Positions 25,095-34,033 of a stretch of 37,109 nt of DNA are shown here, in pieces (positions within the stretch are counted from its first letter, which is position 1; the number at the start of each line of letters is the position of its first letter). Both the position numbers and the translations under genes were made by a program. The stretch comes from Clostridiales bacterium DTU074 (lineage in GTDB: Bacteria; Bacillota; Clostridia; Caldicoprobacterales; Caldicoprobacteraceae), in NCBI GenBank assembly GCA_001513075.1, contig LFSE01000121.1, positions 1 through 37,109 on the forward strand, in the 5' to 3' direction. The notes beneath the pieces are model-generated. The model was given only the letters and a program-made list of their open reading frames with translations. It ran no database searches and was not told the DNA's origin.

Positions 25095-25862
25095 TCAACG
25101 GATGATAACCCCCAACTTTTGAGCAGCATCCACTATTCTTTCCGGCAGCTGCTTATCGCATATCAGGATGTGTATATCATCCAGTGTCGCAAAGGTAAAA
25201 GGCATGTTCTTGTCTATTTTACTTACATCCATTAGGAGTATTACTTTTCTTGCCTTCTTGATAACCGCTCTTTTCAGCTCGCATTCATTGCTGTCTCCAC
25301 ATGTAAATCCATATTCAAGAGAGAAACCCGATGTTGCCATAAAAGCAATATCCACGTTTATATCCTTTATAAAGTTTAAGGAATTGACACCGGAAATGGA
25401 AAGGTTGTTTCGGTTGATGTATCCGCCTACAAGCATAACCGATGGATTGTTGTTCTTTACAATTTCCAGAGCAATATTAGGACCGTTGGTTAAAATGGAC
25501 AGATTTTTGTCGGGCAGCATTTTGGATAAACGCATCATGGTGGTTCCTGCGTCAATATAATATGAACGCCCGGTTTCTACATACTCCAGGGCTTTCCTGG
25601 CTATTTTCATCTTTGCGTCCACATTTTCCATAGCTCGCATGCTGTAAACATCTTCCTTGAGGCTGGATACCGAGTTAACGGACTTTGCGCCGCCCCGAAC
25701 CCTGATAATATGCCCTTGTTCCTCGAGATAATTAAGGTCCCGTCTTAACGTCATTGCAGAAACCTCTGGAAACATCTTTTCCAGCTCTTTTAGCTTGGCT
25801 TCACCCTTGTTTTGTATATATGCATTTATAATTTCCCGTCTTCTTATTTTCAACCTTTTCAC
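25095..25862 (-). CDS. DeoR-family transcriptional regulator
   Basis: 255 residues: an N-terminal DeoR winged helix-turn-helix (about 5-58, with MTLRRDLNYLEEQGHIIRVR) and a C-terminal sugar-phosphate-binding domain (DeoRC), with TNGPNIALEI and a YIDAGTTMMRL segment. DeoR repressors usually sense phosphorylated sugars, which fits the adjacent polyol/ketose-phosphate dehydrogenases. The start is uncertain: GTG 25862 lies almost on GGGGA, so TTG 25853 may be used. It has its own promoter. TTTTGTTA-like words in its promoter and before E2 are possible binding sites. Confidence 0.9.
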   Translation of the reverse strand: MKRLKIRRREIINAYIQNKGEAKLKELEKMFPEVSAMTLRRDLNYLEEQGHIIRVRGGAKSVNSVSSLKEDVYSMRAMENVDAKMKIARKALEYVETGRSYYIDAGTTMMRLSKMLPDKNLSILTNGPNIALEIVKNNNPSVMLVGGYINRNNLSISGVNSLNFIKDINVDIAFMATSGFSLEYGFTCGDSNECELKRAVIKKARKVILLMDVSKIDKNMPFTFATLDDIHILICDKQLPERIVDAAQKLGVIIR

Positions 25863-25949
25863 TTCCCCAGCGTCATTTTGATAACAAAAACAGCACCATT
25901 TATTACAGCAAAATGTTATAAATGATCATACTTATCATATTATGCTTTT

Positions 25950-25978
25950 ATAATAACAAAACAATTAACATATGTCAA
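25950..25978 (-). promoter_or_regulatory. Sigma-A promoter of the DeoR gene
   Basis: Minus strand TTGACA (25978-25973), 17-bp spacer, TATTAT (25955-25950), leader about 80 nt. Repeated TTTTGTTA-like words (in the spacer and again near 25885) may be regulator sites. Confidence 0.8.
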
Positions 25979-26009
25979 CTATGTGTTTGTTTCACCTCCA
26001 TTCAACTGC

Positions 26010-26043
26010 AAAAAGAAACCATATCCTTGCCGGGAAGGTTCTT
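26010..26043 (-). terminator. Probable terminator of the GH4-UroD operon
   Basis: Minus strand outer arms AGAACC and GGTTTCT (one bulge) enclose CCTT/AAGG, followed by TTTCTTTTTG. It lies about 57 bp past the UroD-like stop. Confidence 0.6.
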
Positions 26044-26099
26044 GCAAAGATCATGATAAACCGAATAACGCTTCGTTAAACTCCTACATTCAGACAATT

Positions 26100-27188
26100 T
26101 CATTCACCATATGTACCCAGCTCAAGTCCTTTCTCAACAAAATACCGATATGTTTCGTAATCAACGGTATTGGGTATGGAATGATCGCTGTGGAGAACAT
26201 AGCCATAATTTCCTTTTACCACAGGAATCTTGGCCTCCAGTTCCCGGTACACCAGGTTTTTATCATTTGAATACAGCACCCGCACATCAATGCCTCCCAT
26301 AAAGGAAAGCACTTCACCATAATCCTTATACAATCTTAACAGATCCATACCGGCCTTGACCTCGATAACCTGCAGACAATCTATTCTCGCTTCAATCATG
26401 CCGGGAACCAGAGGTTCCACATAGCCGCATGAATGCATTATAACGGGCAGGTTGTGGCTTTTGGCAAACTCTATAGTCTTTATGTGGCCCGGCTGAATAA
26501 TCTCCTTATACATGGCCGGCGACATAAAAGGCCTTTGCTTAAAGCCCATATCCTCATAGTACCATATTCCGTCGGGATACCCTTCCTGGGCAAACAGAAT
26601 TTCCTGCAACTGGATGGTAAGTGTGGAATATGTATCCACCATATCCTTTACCCAATCGGGATCAAGCGCCATTCCAACCAGCATATGCTCATGGCCGCAC
26701 ACCGGATGCATACACTCAAACACGTTGACCCCCGACCAGGCAAAAAATCGGTTGTGCTTGCGCGCATGCTCCTTTGCCTTCCGATAGGCTTCAAAATTGA
26801 TGCGCCTTGGGTCCGGTTTTAACAACGGCTTTATATATTTCTCCCACCCCATGCGATCCTTTACCAGAAAATCCACATGTTCCGGGGTGCTATCGTGCAG
26901 TTTATGCCTCCTTAGCAAGGCCCCATTTCCATCCCTAACCAATATGGTTTCTTCCGTCTCCTCAACAACCTGAGGTTCAAAGTCCAGATCGGCAACAAGA
27001 TTAAAGGGCCAGCATAATTCCATATCAAAACCGAAATGATCGGCCAGATCTTCATCATGGCTGATGTAACCATCAGCCTGCCACTTCTTAAGCGTATCGC
27101 CCCAAAAATGCTCAAACAGGCCAATGCGATCCACAGGTTTACGCTTGAGGATATTGCCAATTCTTTCAATACCTGTCATGGATTCCAT
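26100..27188 (-). CDS. UroD/MtaA-superfamily protein of unknown function
   Basis: 362 residues with the uroporphyrinogen-decarboxylase/corrinoid-methyltransferase TIM-barrel fold. The zinc motif H252-x-C254-G (MHSCG) is typical of methyltransferase-like members, and EVKAGMDLLRL, FMGGIDVRVL and YVLHSDHSIP follow. Haem genes are absent and it lies in one operon with GH4 (56 bp apart), so it is not the haem enzyme. Relatives near glycosidase genes are common in Clostridia but uncharacterised; methyl-group removal from a sugar or aglycone is possible but unproven. The third metal ligand may be His333 or His336 rather than the usual Cys. ATG 27188 follows GGGGG by 7 bases. Confidence 0.85.
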   Translation of the reverse strand: MESMTGIERIGNILKRKPVDRIGLFEHFWGDTLKKWQADGYISHDEDLADHFGFDMELCWPFNLVADLDFEPQVVEETEETILVRDGNGALLRRHKLHDSTPEHVDFLVKDRMGWEKYIKPLLKPDPRRINFEAYRKAKEHARKHNRFFAWSGVNVFECMHPVCGHEHMLVGMALDPDWVKDMVDTYSTLTIQLQEILFAQEGYPDGIWYYEDMGFKQRPFMSPAMYKEIIQPGHIKTIEFAKSHNLPVIMHSCGYVEPLVPGMIEARIDCLQVIEVKAGMDLLRLYKDYGEVLSFMGGIDVRVLYSNDKNLVYRELEAKIPVVKGNYGYVLHSDHSIPNTVDYETYRYFVEKGLELGTYGE

Positions 27189-27244
27189 ATTTCATCCCCC
27201 TATACATTTTTTTGAAATATTCATCATATCTCCTGAATAATGAA

Positions 27245-28696
27245 TTATCCTTTCCTTTCCTTTTGTATCTCTTCAACGGTCTTTACCTTTAACCGGGCTG
27301 CACCTTTATAGTCATCCCTGGTCTTGATCTTCTTTCCAGACTGAAGCCGCACCCTTGCCTCCTCAATAGCATTTTTGTACTGGGGCAACCACTTTGCCTG
27401 AGCAACCAACATCTCATCCACCATCTGCCATATTTCAGGAGGATTGCACACCGCCCCGGTCAACGGATCCATCATCATGGCCTGCCTGAGTAGCATATCG
27501 TCGCCTCGCACTGCAGCCTCCACTGCCAGCCTCTGCACGCTGATGCTGGCATTACAAACGGCTGCGCACCCCAAGGGCAGATCCCCCACCTTCGGAATAT
27601 TGATTCCATTGGCATCCACATAGCCGGGAACTTCCACCACAGCATCATCAGGTAAATTGGTTATGGTGCCGTTGTTGACGACATTGAAATGCCCTCTGTA
27701 AATTCGACCAGTCTCCAGCCCCTCTATGATGTAGGAACCATGTTCCTGGCTCCGTTTGTCAGAATCAAATTTCCTTGCCGGCTCCTTCAGCCACCTGGGA
27801 AAATCGGTTTCAAACCAATTTCTGTTTTCGATACAAACTCTCAGGTAACCGCCGGTCTCTCCGTTTATCCAGGAGCTTAGATCGATCCAATCCATGATCT
27901 CATCGGGACGCTTCCTGTACCACGGCACATATTCGCTTAAGTGGCCGTTGGATTCGGTACTGTAGTATCCAAATCTTCTCAGCATATCAATCCTTACCTT
28001 CTCGGTTTTGCTGTATACAGGGTGCTTTTCAAAGGCTTCCAACAACTTTCCGGTCATATCCTGTCCTTTATGTTTAACCTGTATATACCATGTTTGATGG
28101 TTAATTCCCGCGCAGATAATATCCACTTCCTCCTGTTTTAACCCCAGAACCTCTGCAATCTGCTGATGGCCTCCCTGTACGCCGTGACATAAACCTATGG
28201 TTTTAACACCGCCGTATTTATTGCAGGCCCAGGTGATCATGGCATTTGGATTAGCATAGTTCAGAAGAATACAATCAGGATGGCTTACTTCACGAATATC
28301 CCTGCAAAACTCCAACACGACGGGAATACCCCTTTGACCGTACATAATTCCACCTGGTCCCAATGTATCGCCAACGCATTGGTCCACACCATATTTCAGA
28401 GGTATATCGATGTCCAGTTGAAACGCCTCCAAGCCTCCAACCCTCACCACATTGAATACATATTTGGCATCCTTAAGGGCTTCCCTCCGATCTGTGGTTG
28501 CCTGGATTTTGATTTTCAAACCGTTTGCATCAATATCCCTATGACAAAGCTGAGTAACCATATCCAAATTTCTCTCGTTTATATCGGTAAAGGCCACCTC
28601 AATATTGCTGAATTCCTTCACCGATAAGAGGTCCTGCAGCAGCTGTCTGGTAAATCCTATGCTGCCTGCTCCTATAAACGCGACTTTAAAAGACAT
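27245..28696 (-). CDS. GH4 alpha-glycosidase (NAD- and Mn-dependent)
   Basis: 483-residue cytoplasmic glycosidase of family GH4, which works by oxidation at C3 and beta-elimination using NAD and a divalent metal. The NAD motif is FIGAGSIGFTR (8-18), LLNYANPNAM (144-153) follows, and metal ligands are C170 (CHGVQGG) and H200 (INHQTWY). The CHGV motif is closer to the CHG-type motif of GH4 uronidases than to CHSV of alpha-galactosidases, so alpha-glucuronidase or galacturonidase activity should be considered. No signal peptide, so it acts on imported substrate. GGGGGAG lies a few bases before ATG 28696. First gene of the GH4-UroD operon. Confidence 0.9.
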   Translation of the reverse strand: MSFKVAFIGAGSIGFTRQLLQDLLSVKEFSNIEVAFTDINERNLDMVTQLCHRDIDANGLKIKIQATTDRREALKDAKYVFNVVRVGGLEAFQLDIDIPLKYGVDQCVGDTLGPGGIMYGQRGIPVVLEFCRDIREVSHPDCILLNYANPNAMITWACNKYGGVKTIGLCHGVQGGHQQIAEVLGLKQEEVDIICAGINHQTWYIQVKHKGQDMTGKLLEAFEKHPVYSKTEKVRIDMLRRFGYYSTESNGHLSEYVPWYRKRPDEIMDWIDLSSWINGETGGYLRVCIENRNWFETDFPRWLKEPARKFDSDKRSQEHGSYIIEGLETGRIYRGHFNVVNNGTITNLPDDAVVEVPGYVDANGINIPKVGDLPLGCAAVCNASISVQRLAVEAAVRGDDMLLRQAMMMDPLTGAVCNPPEIWQMVDEMLVAQAKWLPQYKNAIEEARVRLQSGKKIKTRDDYKGAARLKVKTVEEIQKERKG

Positions 28697-28822
28697 TGGT
28701 CTCCCCCTTTTAACATTTTTTTATAATACCATTATTTTTATGTATTTGATTTAATTAAGGGCATATCCGTCTATCCCCATGTTCGGCGGGAACAATTCAT
28801 TTACTGAAGAACAACTGAATTA

Positions 28823-28851
28823 TCAATAATATAGACATATATTCTATACAA
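28823..28851 (-). promoter_or_regulatory. Promoter/inverted repeat upstream of GH4
   Basis: Minus strand TTGTAT (28851-28846), 17-bp spacer, TATTGA (28828-28823). It contains the inverted repeat TATAGA/TCTATA (28830-28848, 7-bp spacer) followed by CAA, also present at 34006-34030. Confidence 0.5.
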
Positions 28852-28989
28852 ACATACAAATTCCTCTGTGTATGTATCTTTAAATTGATTCCAAAGCAAA
28901 TGCCTTATATGGTCAATATTATATTCTACTTGGACATTTCAATGAATAATTATGGATCAGAACACTTTTTAATAAGCGGAGGAATCATA

Positions 28990-30528
28990 TTGAAGATAAA
29001 CACCCGTTCAATGCTGTTCGGAACTCTCATATTGGCCGGTGCCAACATGCTGGTTCGGGCAATGGGCTTTATATACCAAATTATTTTGAGCCGTCTATTA
29101 GGTCCCGAAGGTATAGGTATATACCAGCTGGTTATTCCACCTTATTCGATCGCTCTGGCTTTGACCACATCCGGTATACCGGTTGCCGTCTCCCGTCTGG
29201 TAGCTGCCAAAAATGCCACCGGACATCAAAAACAATCAAAGGAATTTGTAATCACGGCCATAGGAATTGTATCAACTCTGGGTATATTGCTTTCACTTTT
29301 GATGATTATATCTTCTGACTGGATATCCCATAGGTTGCTGAAAGATCCGCGCACCCGCATACCTCTTCTGATTTTGTTTCCATGTGTAATAATAACCAGC
29401 ATAAGCGCTGTATTTAAAGGCTATTTCTATGGAACAAAGAACACCCTTAAGCCAGCCCTGGCTGAAATCATAGAACAGATATTGCGCATTACTTTAGCTG
29501 TATTCCTGCTTTTCCGCCTCAGTCCGGCAGATTATGAAAAAGCCACGATATTTATCGTACTGGGTATAGTGATGGGTGAACTGGCCAGCCTGTTATACCT
29601 CCACACCAACTACTATCATAAAACAAAAAACTTAATCAACGGTTCGGCTACAACATCTATTATGTCCCGCATCTCAATGATTACCAACATTGCGCTTCCC
29701 ATTACCTTAACCCGGCTTATGATTACGGCAATCAACTCTGTCAATACCATCCTGATCCCGCAGAGGCTGATGGCCAGCGGTATAACTAACAGCCAGGCGG
29801 TATCCCTTTTTGGTATAGTATCCGGTATGGTACTTCCTCTCCTGTATATGCCCTTTACCATCACCAATGCGTTGTATACAGTGATAATACCCCATCTGTC
29901 AGAGGATCTGGCTACATCAAATTGGTCAGCCATTCGCGCCAATATCTCGCGGGCTATTCGCTTAACGACCATTTTCGCCTTTCCAGCTTCAGCCCTTTTG
30001 CTATCCTTAGGCCATCCCATCGGTATCGCGCTATATAACCAAACTCTGGTAGGACAATTTCTCACTCCTCTAACCTGGTGTATGATCTTTCATGCACTGC
30101 AACACACACTGAGCGCTATATTAAACGGCCTGGGCAAACAAAAACTAGCAGCCTCGTATGCGGCAATGGGTGGAATCATTCAGATAATTTGTACCTATTT
30201 CCTTGCAGCACAGCCTGACCTGAGAATATACGGCTTTATTATTGGCTTTAACTTAAGAAGCATCATCACTTTTCTCTTGAGCTTCACCAAGGTTGCAAAG
30301 CTGACAAAAATTCAGATAAAATGGAAGGAATGGTTCATAAAGCCCGGGTTTGCTGCTGTGTTTGCTGCCTCATTCAGCAGATGTGCTCACAACTTGCTGA
30401 ACATTCATTCCACCATGCCGTCGGCGGCTTCGCTAATCCTGTCCCTGGGAATTGGAGGAATGTCCTATTTAACCGTACTTTACTGCATAAACGGAATCCC
30501 ACCCATAAAAGCCAAAAGGCTCCCCTAA
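28990..30528 (+). CDS. spoVB: SpoVB/MurJ-like flippase
   Basis: 512-residue membrane protein with about 14 helices, MOP flippase superfamily (polysaccharide_synt). The opening LILAGANMLVRAMGFIYQI plus LSRLLGPEGIGIYQLVIP is characteristic of stage V sporulation protein B, a putative lipid II or polysaccharide-precursor flippase used in cortex building. I choose TTG 28990 because GGAGG lies seven bases upstream; 35 further in-frame codons from 28885 lack a ribosome-binding site. It is isolated between glycan-use genes on the other strand. Paralogue function (wall precursor vs. capsule) cannot be separated by sequence alone. Confidence 0.86.
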   Translation: MKINTRSMLFGTLILAGANMLVRAMGFIYQIILSRLLGPEGIGIYQLVIPPYSIALALTTSGIPVAVSRLVAAKNATGHQKQSKEFVITAIGIVSTLGILLSLLMIISSDWISHRLLKDPRTRIPLLILFPCVIITSISAVFKGYFYGTKNTLKPALAEIIEQILRITLAVFLLFRLSPADYEKATIFIVLGIVMGELASLLYLHTNYYHKTKNLINGSATTSIMSRISMITNIALPITLTRLMITAINSVNTILIPQRLMASGITNSQAVSLFGIVSGMVLPLLYMPFTITNALYTVIIPHLSEDLATSNWSAIRANISRAIRLTTIFAFPASALLLSLGHPIGIALYNQTLVGQFLTPLTWCMIFHALQHTLSAILNGLGKQKLAASYAAMGGIIQIICTYFLAAQPDLRIYGFIIGFNLRSIITFLLSFTKVAKLTKIQIKWKEWFIKPGFAAVFAASFSRCAHNLLNIHSTMPSAASLILSLGIGGMSYLTVLYCINGIPPIKAKRLP

Positions 30529-30550
30529 CCTTATGGTTAAAAGAGCCTTT
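30515..30550. terminator. Bidirectional terminator between spoVB-like and aldolase genes
   Basis: AAAGGCTC (30515-30522) pairs with GAGCCTTT (30543-30550), with an inner TAACC/GGTTA stem. The spoVB-like stop lies inside it. It also ends the aldolase gene on the minus strand. Confidence 0.8.
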
Positions 30551-30566
30551 ATATTCACTCATGTCA

Positions 30567-31496
30567 TCAGGCTTTTCCAGCACATCCAAGCACATTTACA
30601 ATCTTGTGCTTAACAAGTTCTTTTATTGCTGCCCTTGCCGGCCCGAGATACTGCCTGGGATCAAAGTGGCTGGGATTGTTTGCAAAATATTCCCTGATAG
30701 TGGCAGTCATGGCAAGCCTTAGGTCCGAATCGATGTTTATCTTGCAGACAGCCATTGATGCAGCTTTTCTAAGCATGTCCTCGGGTACTCCCTGAGCACC
30801 GGGCATATCACCGCCGTATTTGTTGATCTTTTCCACAAACTCAGGTATTACCGAAGAAGCACCATGCAAAACTATGGGGAAGCCGGGAAGCCTCTTCTGA
30901 ATTTCCTCAAGAATATCAAACCTTAGCCTTGGTTCGCCCTTGAACTTATATGCACCATGGCTGGTACCTATTGCAATGGCCAGAGAGTCAACGCCAGTTC
31001 TTTTTACAAATTCCTCGGCCTGATCAGGATCGGTAAAAAACGCATCCTCCTCGGATACATTTATCGCATCTTCGATACCTGCCAACCTTCCAAGTTCACC
31101 TTCCACCACAACGCCCCTTTCATGTGCATAGTCAACCACTTTCTTGGTCAGGGCAACATTCTCTTCAAAGGGAAGGTGGGAACCATCGATCATTACCGAA
31201 GTAAAACCGCCGTCAATGCATGACTTACACAGCTCAAAACTGTCTCCATGGTCAAGGTGCACGCAGATGGGAAGATCGGTTTCAATCAAAGCGGCTTCTA
31301 TAAGCTTCATAAGGTATGTATGTTTAGCGTATCTCCTGGCTCCGGCCGATACCTGAAGAATCAATGGGGCATTTACTTCCTTAGCCGCTTCAGTGATACC
31401 CTGAATTATCTCCATGTTGTTCACATTGAAAGCCCCGATAGCATACCCGCCTTCATAAGCTTTTTTAAACATTTCTTTTGTTGTAACCAATGGCAT
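30567..31496 (-). CDS. fba: Class II fructose-bisphosphate aldolase
   Basis: 309-residue zinc aldolase splitting fructose-1,6-bisphosphate (or a related ketose bisphosphate) into DHAP and glyceraldehyde-3-phosphate. HLDHG (80-84) holds catalytic D82 and zinc ligand H83; VEGELG has E134; later zinc ligands are in GTSHGAYK and VLHGAS. The length fits the usual 285-310. ATG 31496 follows AAGGAG; the upstream in-frame extension to 31541 has no such site. A gat/aga-type ketose-bisphosphate aldolase is the main alternative, since it sits in a sugar region. Own promoter. Confidence 0.92.
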   Translation of the reverse strand: MPLVTTKEMFKKAYEGGYAIGAFNVNNMEIIQGITEAAKEVNAPLILQVSAGARRYAKHTYLMKLIEAALIETDLPICVHLDHGDSFELCKSCIDGGFTSVMIDGSHLPFEENVALTKKVVDYAHERGVVVEGELGRLAGIEDAINVSEEDAFFTDPDQAEEFVKRTGVDSLAIAIGTSHGAYKFKGEPRLRFDILEEIQKRLPGFPIVLHGASSVIPEFVEKINKYGGDMPGAQGVPEDMLRKAASMAVCKINIDSDLRLAMTATIREYFANNPSHFDPRQYLGPARAAIKELVKHKIVNVLGCAGKA

Positions 31497-31533
31497 AGAC
31501 CAACAACTCCTTCTATAATAAATTTGTAAATTA

Positions 31534-31557
31534 TTGAACATAGTTTTTACTGTTCAA
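31534..31557. promoter_or_regulatory. Inverted repeat in the fba leader
   Basis: TTGAACA (31534-31540) and TGTTCAA (31551-31557) form a perfect 7-bp inverted repeat with a 10-base spacer. It could be an operator or an RNA hairpin. A related palindrome, GTTCAGAAC, lies slightly upstream. Confidence 0.45.
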
Positions 31558-31610
31558 ACCTAAACCAATCTGTTCAGAACGCTATAACAAGTATTAAATT
31601 TATCATAATA

Positions 31611-31638
31611 ATTCTATCATATTATTTTTCAAAATCAA
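31611..31638 (-). promoter_or_regulatory. Candidate fba promoter
   Basis: Minus strand TTGATT (31638-31633), 16-bp spacer, TAGAAT (31616-31611). Leader about 110 nt, with the inverted repeat near the middle. Confidence 0.55.
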
Positions 31639-31679
31639 GGATATTTATCAACAATGATAGCGTCACGGTTCATGTATTT

Positions 31680-33938
31680 TTACTGCTTTTTTATTTCAGC
31701 AGTGGTAGTTCCACCTTTGGCTACCTCCACAGTACGACAACCTGCCAGGGCACACTCTCCCCATGGTTTTTGTAAACTGCCACTGGTTTCAACATATATC
31801 TTTACCACTGCATCAAAATCAGTTGGATTATGAAGAGTTAACAGCCATTTATCACCGCCATCCAGCAGCTTTGCTTCCACATGGTCAAATACGACGATTT
31901 CTCCGGTATCGGCTAATACCCATACTCCCGGTATCTCGTTATAAGTCAAAAGAGTTGAAACCTCGCACCAGCAGGAACCGTAGAATACCCCTCCAATATT
32001 CTTCTTACCTTCCCAATCGCTCATATTTACCCTCTCGCACATCCAGCCGGCCTGTAAATACCGTCCATCCCACGATTTAATCGGCCTATCACCCCTGGAC
32101 AGGTATTGAGTTATATTGTGGGCGATTTCCTGGCAAAGCTGCAAATAAAACTTATTGCCGGTAGCCCGATATAGCTTAAGCAGAGATACACCCGACAAAG
32201 TGCAGATCCCCGGAGCCGAATGTTTATTCTGCACATTGGCATACACACTCCCGGTGGTACGAATTCCCAATTTGCCAAACACCGATTCCTCAGAAAAGCT
32301 AAAATCATATGAAACACACCAGGAAGCACATTGTTTGGCACATTCTTCAGCAATAGGCAGCCACTCCGTATTTCCGGTTACCTCGTATAAAGTTACGTAT
32401 GATTCAAGCAAGCCGAAAGCTGACTCGCTGTCCGGGCATTGAAGTATTTCCCCCGGCCCCCCGTTCATAATTCCCTTGCTTACATAATTCTCGTAATAAT
32501 ATTTTCCGGCAGCAACAGCAACATCCAGGTATTCCCGCTTTCCCAATAGCTTGTAAGCCAGTGCCAAACCTCCGGGAGCAATCCCTCCACTGGCCGTGCC
32601 TCCGACAATTATTTCTTCTTTGTCAAGATCAATAAACTGACCGAACTGGCCATACTTATTCCACAGCCGCACAAGAGCATCGGCCAACTTCTCCAAGCCT
32701 TTCATCCACAGTTCGGGCACCTGCTCCCCTCTTTTCTGCAACAAGATAATATGGCGCGCTGCAAAGATCAATATATCGGCATTCTTCCGAATTAAGAGCA
32801 CATTTTTGTTCCGGGTATAGTCGAAATCATCTCCCAGCAATTTCCCTTTGTACATAATAGGATATATATATCCGGTGGGAGCTTGCAGTTTTTCGAAGAT
32901 TGTATTCATGGTCTCCTTTGCCCGCTTTTGCGCAGGGGGCATACCATCCATCAGAAAGGCCAGGGAGTTCATTCCCCCTCCAACCCATCCAGCCTGCCAA
33001 TCGCTATACTTTCCTTTAATACTCTTGGGAGCCACCCGAAAATATGCTTGGTTTTCATTCCACTGGGTTTTCATATACTTATCCTCTATTATTCTAAAAG
33101 CAGCTGAAAAAGGCAGCATATTAACCAACTGGGATTCACCTGATAAATCCCTGCGGGTATTGCAGTACCAATCATACAATGTAGCAATATTCGGACAATC
33201 AAACTCATAGATTCGGAATTGCAGTACTACCCTATCCCCCTCCGCAAAATCATAACCCTTGTCGTCCGATGGCACATCGCTTCTGCACATCTGGTACATG
33301 GTTTTCCTTACTGCAGGTGCTTCCAACTGGACACAGGCTGTCCTGCGGTCATCTGATTCTGCCAGCATAAAACCCGTATACCCAACAGAAGTGTTATGAT
33401 CTGCCAGCAGTTGAAAACCCATACCCTGTTCCGGCATATGGATTCCTATACAGGGCGTTGCCATATCTCCCGAACGCAGGTGTATACAGGAAGGACCCTC
33501 ACCCTTTTCCAAATGGGGAACATCGGTAATGGTTATTGGCATATCCACCCCAATCCCATCTTCTTCATGAAGCATAGGAGGGTACTTCTTTTTAACCACC
33601 CTAAAGCGATTCCCATTATATACTGCAGCGGGCATGAGGACATAATTATTTACAGACCAATTTTCAATATTTATTCTCAACGCCACATTGGCATTGGAGA
33701 GATTGCCGGAAACAATATGAAACAACACCCTGCCCTCGTAAACACCGTCCCTATCCTCCAACGGCAATATACTGGATGACACTTCCCAAATCGAGCCTTT
33801 CAATTCCGTTACCTGCTTTACATTACCCTGCTGTATCTTTATCTCTGTATATTCAGCAGGATACACTCCATCAAACGATGTAATTCTCAGAGACATGTCC
33901 CTTAACAAGTGACTATTCTTCCTATTACTGCCAGCCAT
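31680..33938 (-). CDS. Cytoplasmic alpha/alpha-barrel glycosidase-like protein, family unknown
   Basis: 752 residues, no signal peptide. The first 240 or so look all-beta. The middle (about 280-640) has the repeated helical pattern of six-hairpin glycosidases or lyases, with motifs such as QAGWVGGGMNSLAF, TASGGIAPGGLALAY, DSESAFGLLESYVTLYEVTG and SWDGRYLQAGW. A C-terminal beta domain ends the protein. I do not recognise a CAZy family with certainty. No catalytic acid pair can be named safely; the repeated E/D-rich helix ends are candidates. ATG 33938 follows AGGAGG. Between fba and a cellulase-like gene, it probably degrades an imported oligosaccharide. Confidence 0.72.
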   Translation of the reverse strand: MAGSNRKNSHLLRDMSLRITSFDGVYPAEYTEIKIQQGNVKQVTELKGSIWEVSSSILPLEDRDGVYEGRVLFHIVSGNLSNANVALRINIENWSVNNYVLMPAAVYNGNRFRVVKKKYPPMLHEEDGIGVDMPITITDVPHLEKGEGPSCIHLRSGDMATPCIGIHMPEQGMGFQLLADHNTSVGYTGFMLAESDDRRTACVQLEAPAVRKTMYQMCRSDVPSDDKGYDFAEGDRVVLQFRIYEFDCPNIATLYDWYCNTRRDLSGESQLVNMLPFSAAFRIIEDKYMKTQWNENQAYFRVAPKSIKGKYSDWQAGWVGGGMNSLAFLMDGMPPAQKRAKETMNTIFEKLQAPTGYIYPIMYKGKLLGDDFDYTRNKNVLLIRKNADILIFAARHIILLQKRGEQVPELWMKGLEKLADALVRLWNKYGQFGQFIDLDKEEIIVGGTASGGIAPGGLALAYKLLGKREYLDVAVAAGKYYYENYVSKGIMNGGPGEILQCPDSESAFGLLESYVTLYEVTGNTEWLPIAEECAKQCASWCVSYDFSFSEESVFGKLGIRTTGSVYANVQNKHSAPGICTLSGVSLLKLYRATGNKFYLQLCQEIAHNITQYLSRGDRPIKSWDGRYLQAGWMCERVNMSDWEGKKNIGGVFYGSCWCEVSTLLTYNEIPGVWVLADTGEIVVFDHVEAKLLDGGDKWLLTLHNPTDFDAVVKIYVETSGSLQKPWGECALAGCRTVEVAKGGTTTAEIKKQ

Positions 33939-34001
33939 TATACCACCTCCTACAGTACAATTCTTTATAAACCTACTGCCACATTTTCCATAAGAACATT
34001 A

Positions 34002-34030
34002 TCCATATAGACAGAATAATATCTATACAA
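34002..34030 (-). promoter_or_regulatory. Promoter/inverted repeat upstream of the alpha/alpha-barrel protein gene
   Basis: Minus strand TTGTAT (34030-34025), 17-bp spacer, TATGGA (34007-34002), leader about 57 nt. It contains TATAGA/TCTATA (34006-34027, 10-bp spacer) followed by CAA, as at the GH4 promoter. Confidence 0.55.
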
Positions 34031-34033
34031 GAA

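Noticed and set aside
25988-26007. GGAGGTGA on the minus strand with no gene after it
   Set aside because: The following frame ends after a few codons and the DeoR promoter follows; no gene supported.
28885-28989. N-terminal extension of the SpoVB-like protein
   Set aside because: No ribosome site before 28885; a strong GGAGG precedes TTG 28990, where family similarity begins.
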